Shown here one piece after another: positions 63,958 to 64,000 of a DNA stretch of 64,000 bases. The position numbers and the translations under genes were made by a program. Location: assembly GCA_034687125.1 (NCBI GenBank), contig JAQGBZ010000037.1:247224-311223 (forward strand), written 5' to 3'. The notes under the pieces were generated by a model that was given only the letters and a program-made list of their open reading frames with translations, was not told the origin of the DNA and made no database searches. The DNA is from Neelides folsomi (lineage: Eukaryota; Arthropoda; Collembola; Neelipleona; Neelidae). Each line of letters begins with the position of its first letter. The stretch's first letter is position 1.

Positions 63958-64000
63958 CTTTTTCTATGTTCCCGGCATAGGTATAGGAATTCTAATGCTT

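Overview
The window is animal nuclear DNA: intron-containing genes with GT-AG borders, AT-rich introns and intergenic DNA, and clearly metazoan products (mind bomb-type ubiquitin ligase, p62/sequestosome, CNBP, ER FKBP with EF-hands). The small introns and the wax-ester-synthase-type acyltransferase suggest an arthropod, most likely a crustacean such as a parasitic copepod. That taxonomic placement is inference; nothing in the window proves it.

Layout. Positions 1 to about 30,000 hold no gene I can recognise. By eye this block is less AT-rich than the centre and is full of GA/CT-rich tracts; it contains only one weak small-ORF candidate, microsatellites and short repeats. From about 30,000 the base composition becomes very AT-rich and mobile-element remnants appear: a 537-bp fold-back element (30090-30626), a 604-bp TA-flanked inverted-repeat element (32937-33540) and a 146-bp hairpin element (36788-36933).

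Five genes follow, all on the minus strand, transcribed from right to left: CNBP-like zinc-knuckle protein (53333-53979), p62/SQSTM1-like autophagy receptor (49075-51245), WS/DGAT acyltransferase (44631-47204), acetyl-CoA synthetase (38582-41873) and an ER-resident FKBP14-like prolyl isomerase (34295-36092). I reconstructed every coding exon; reading frames close exactly, giving 139, 572, 503, 690 and 222 residues. On the plus strand, divergent from CNBP, is a mind bomb (MIB1-like) E3 ligase starting at 54950. Fifteen coding exons are visible to 59638; the gene then enters an intron longer than 4.3 kb that runs off the window, so the later ankyrin repeats and RING fingers are not seen. This intron returns to the base composition of the left block and ends near a three-copy tandem repeat at 63911-63957.

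Functional links: acetyl-CoA synthetase and the WS/DGAT acyltransferase are neighbours and both serve lipid synthesis. FKBP14 acts in ER folding, p62 and mind bomb in ubiquitin signalling, CNBP in RNA/DNA binding. No prokaryotic operon, CRISPR array, phage or clearly new multi-gene system is visible. The points most worth a second look are the PB1-less p62, splice-acceptor-like sites close to several start codons (possible spliced-leader trans-splicing), the inverted-repeat elements, and the large gene-free, compositionally distinct left block.
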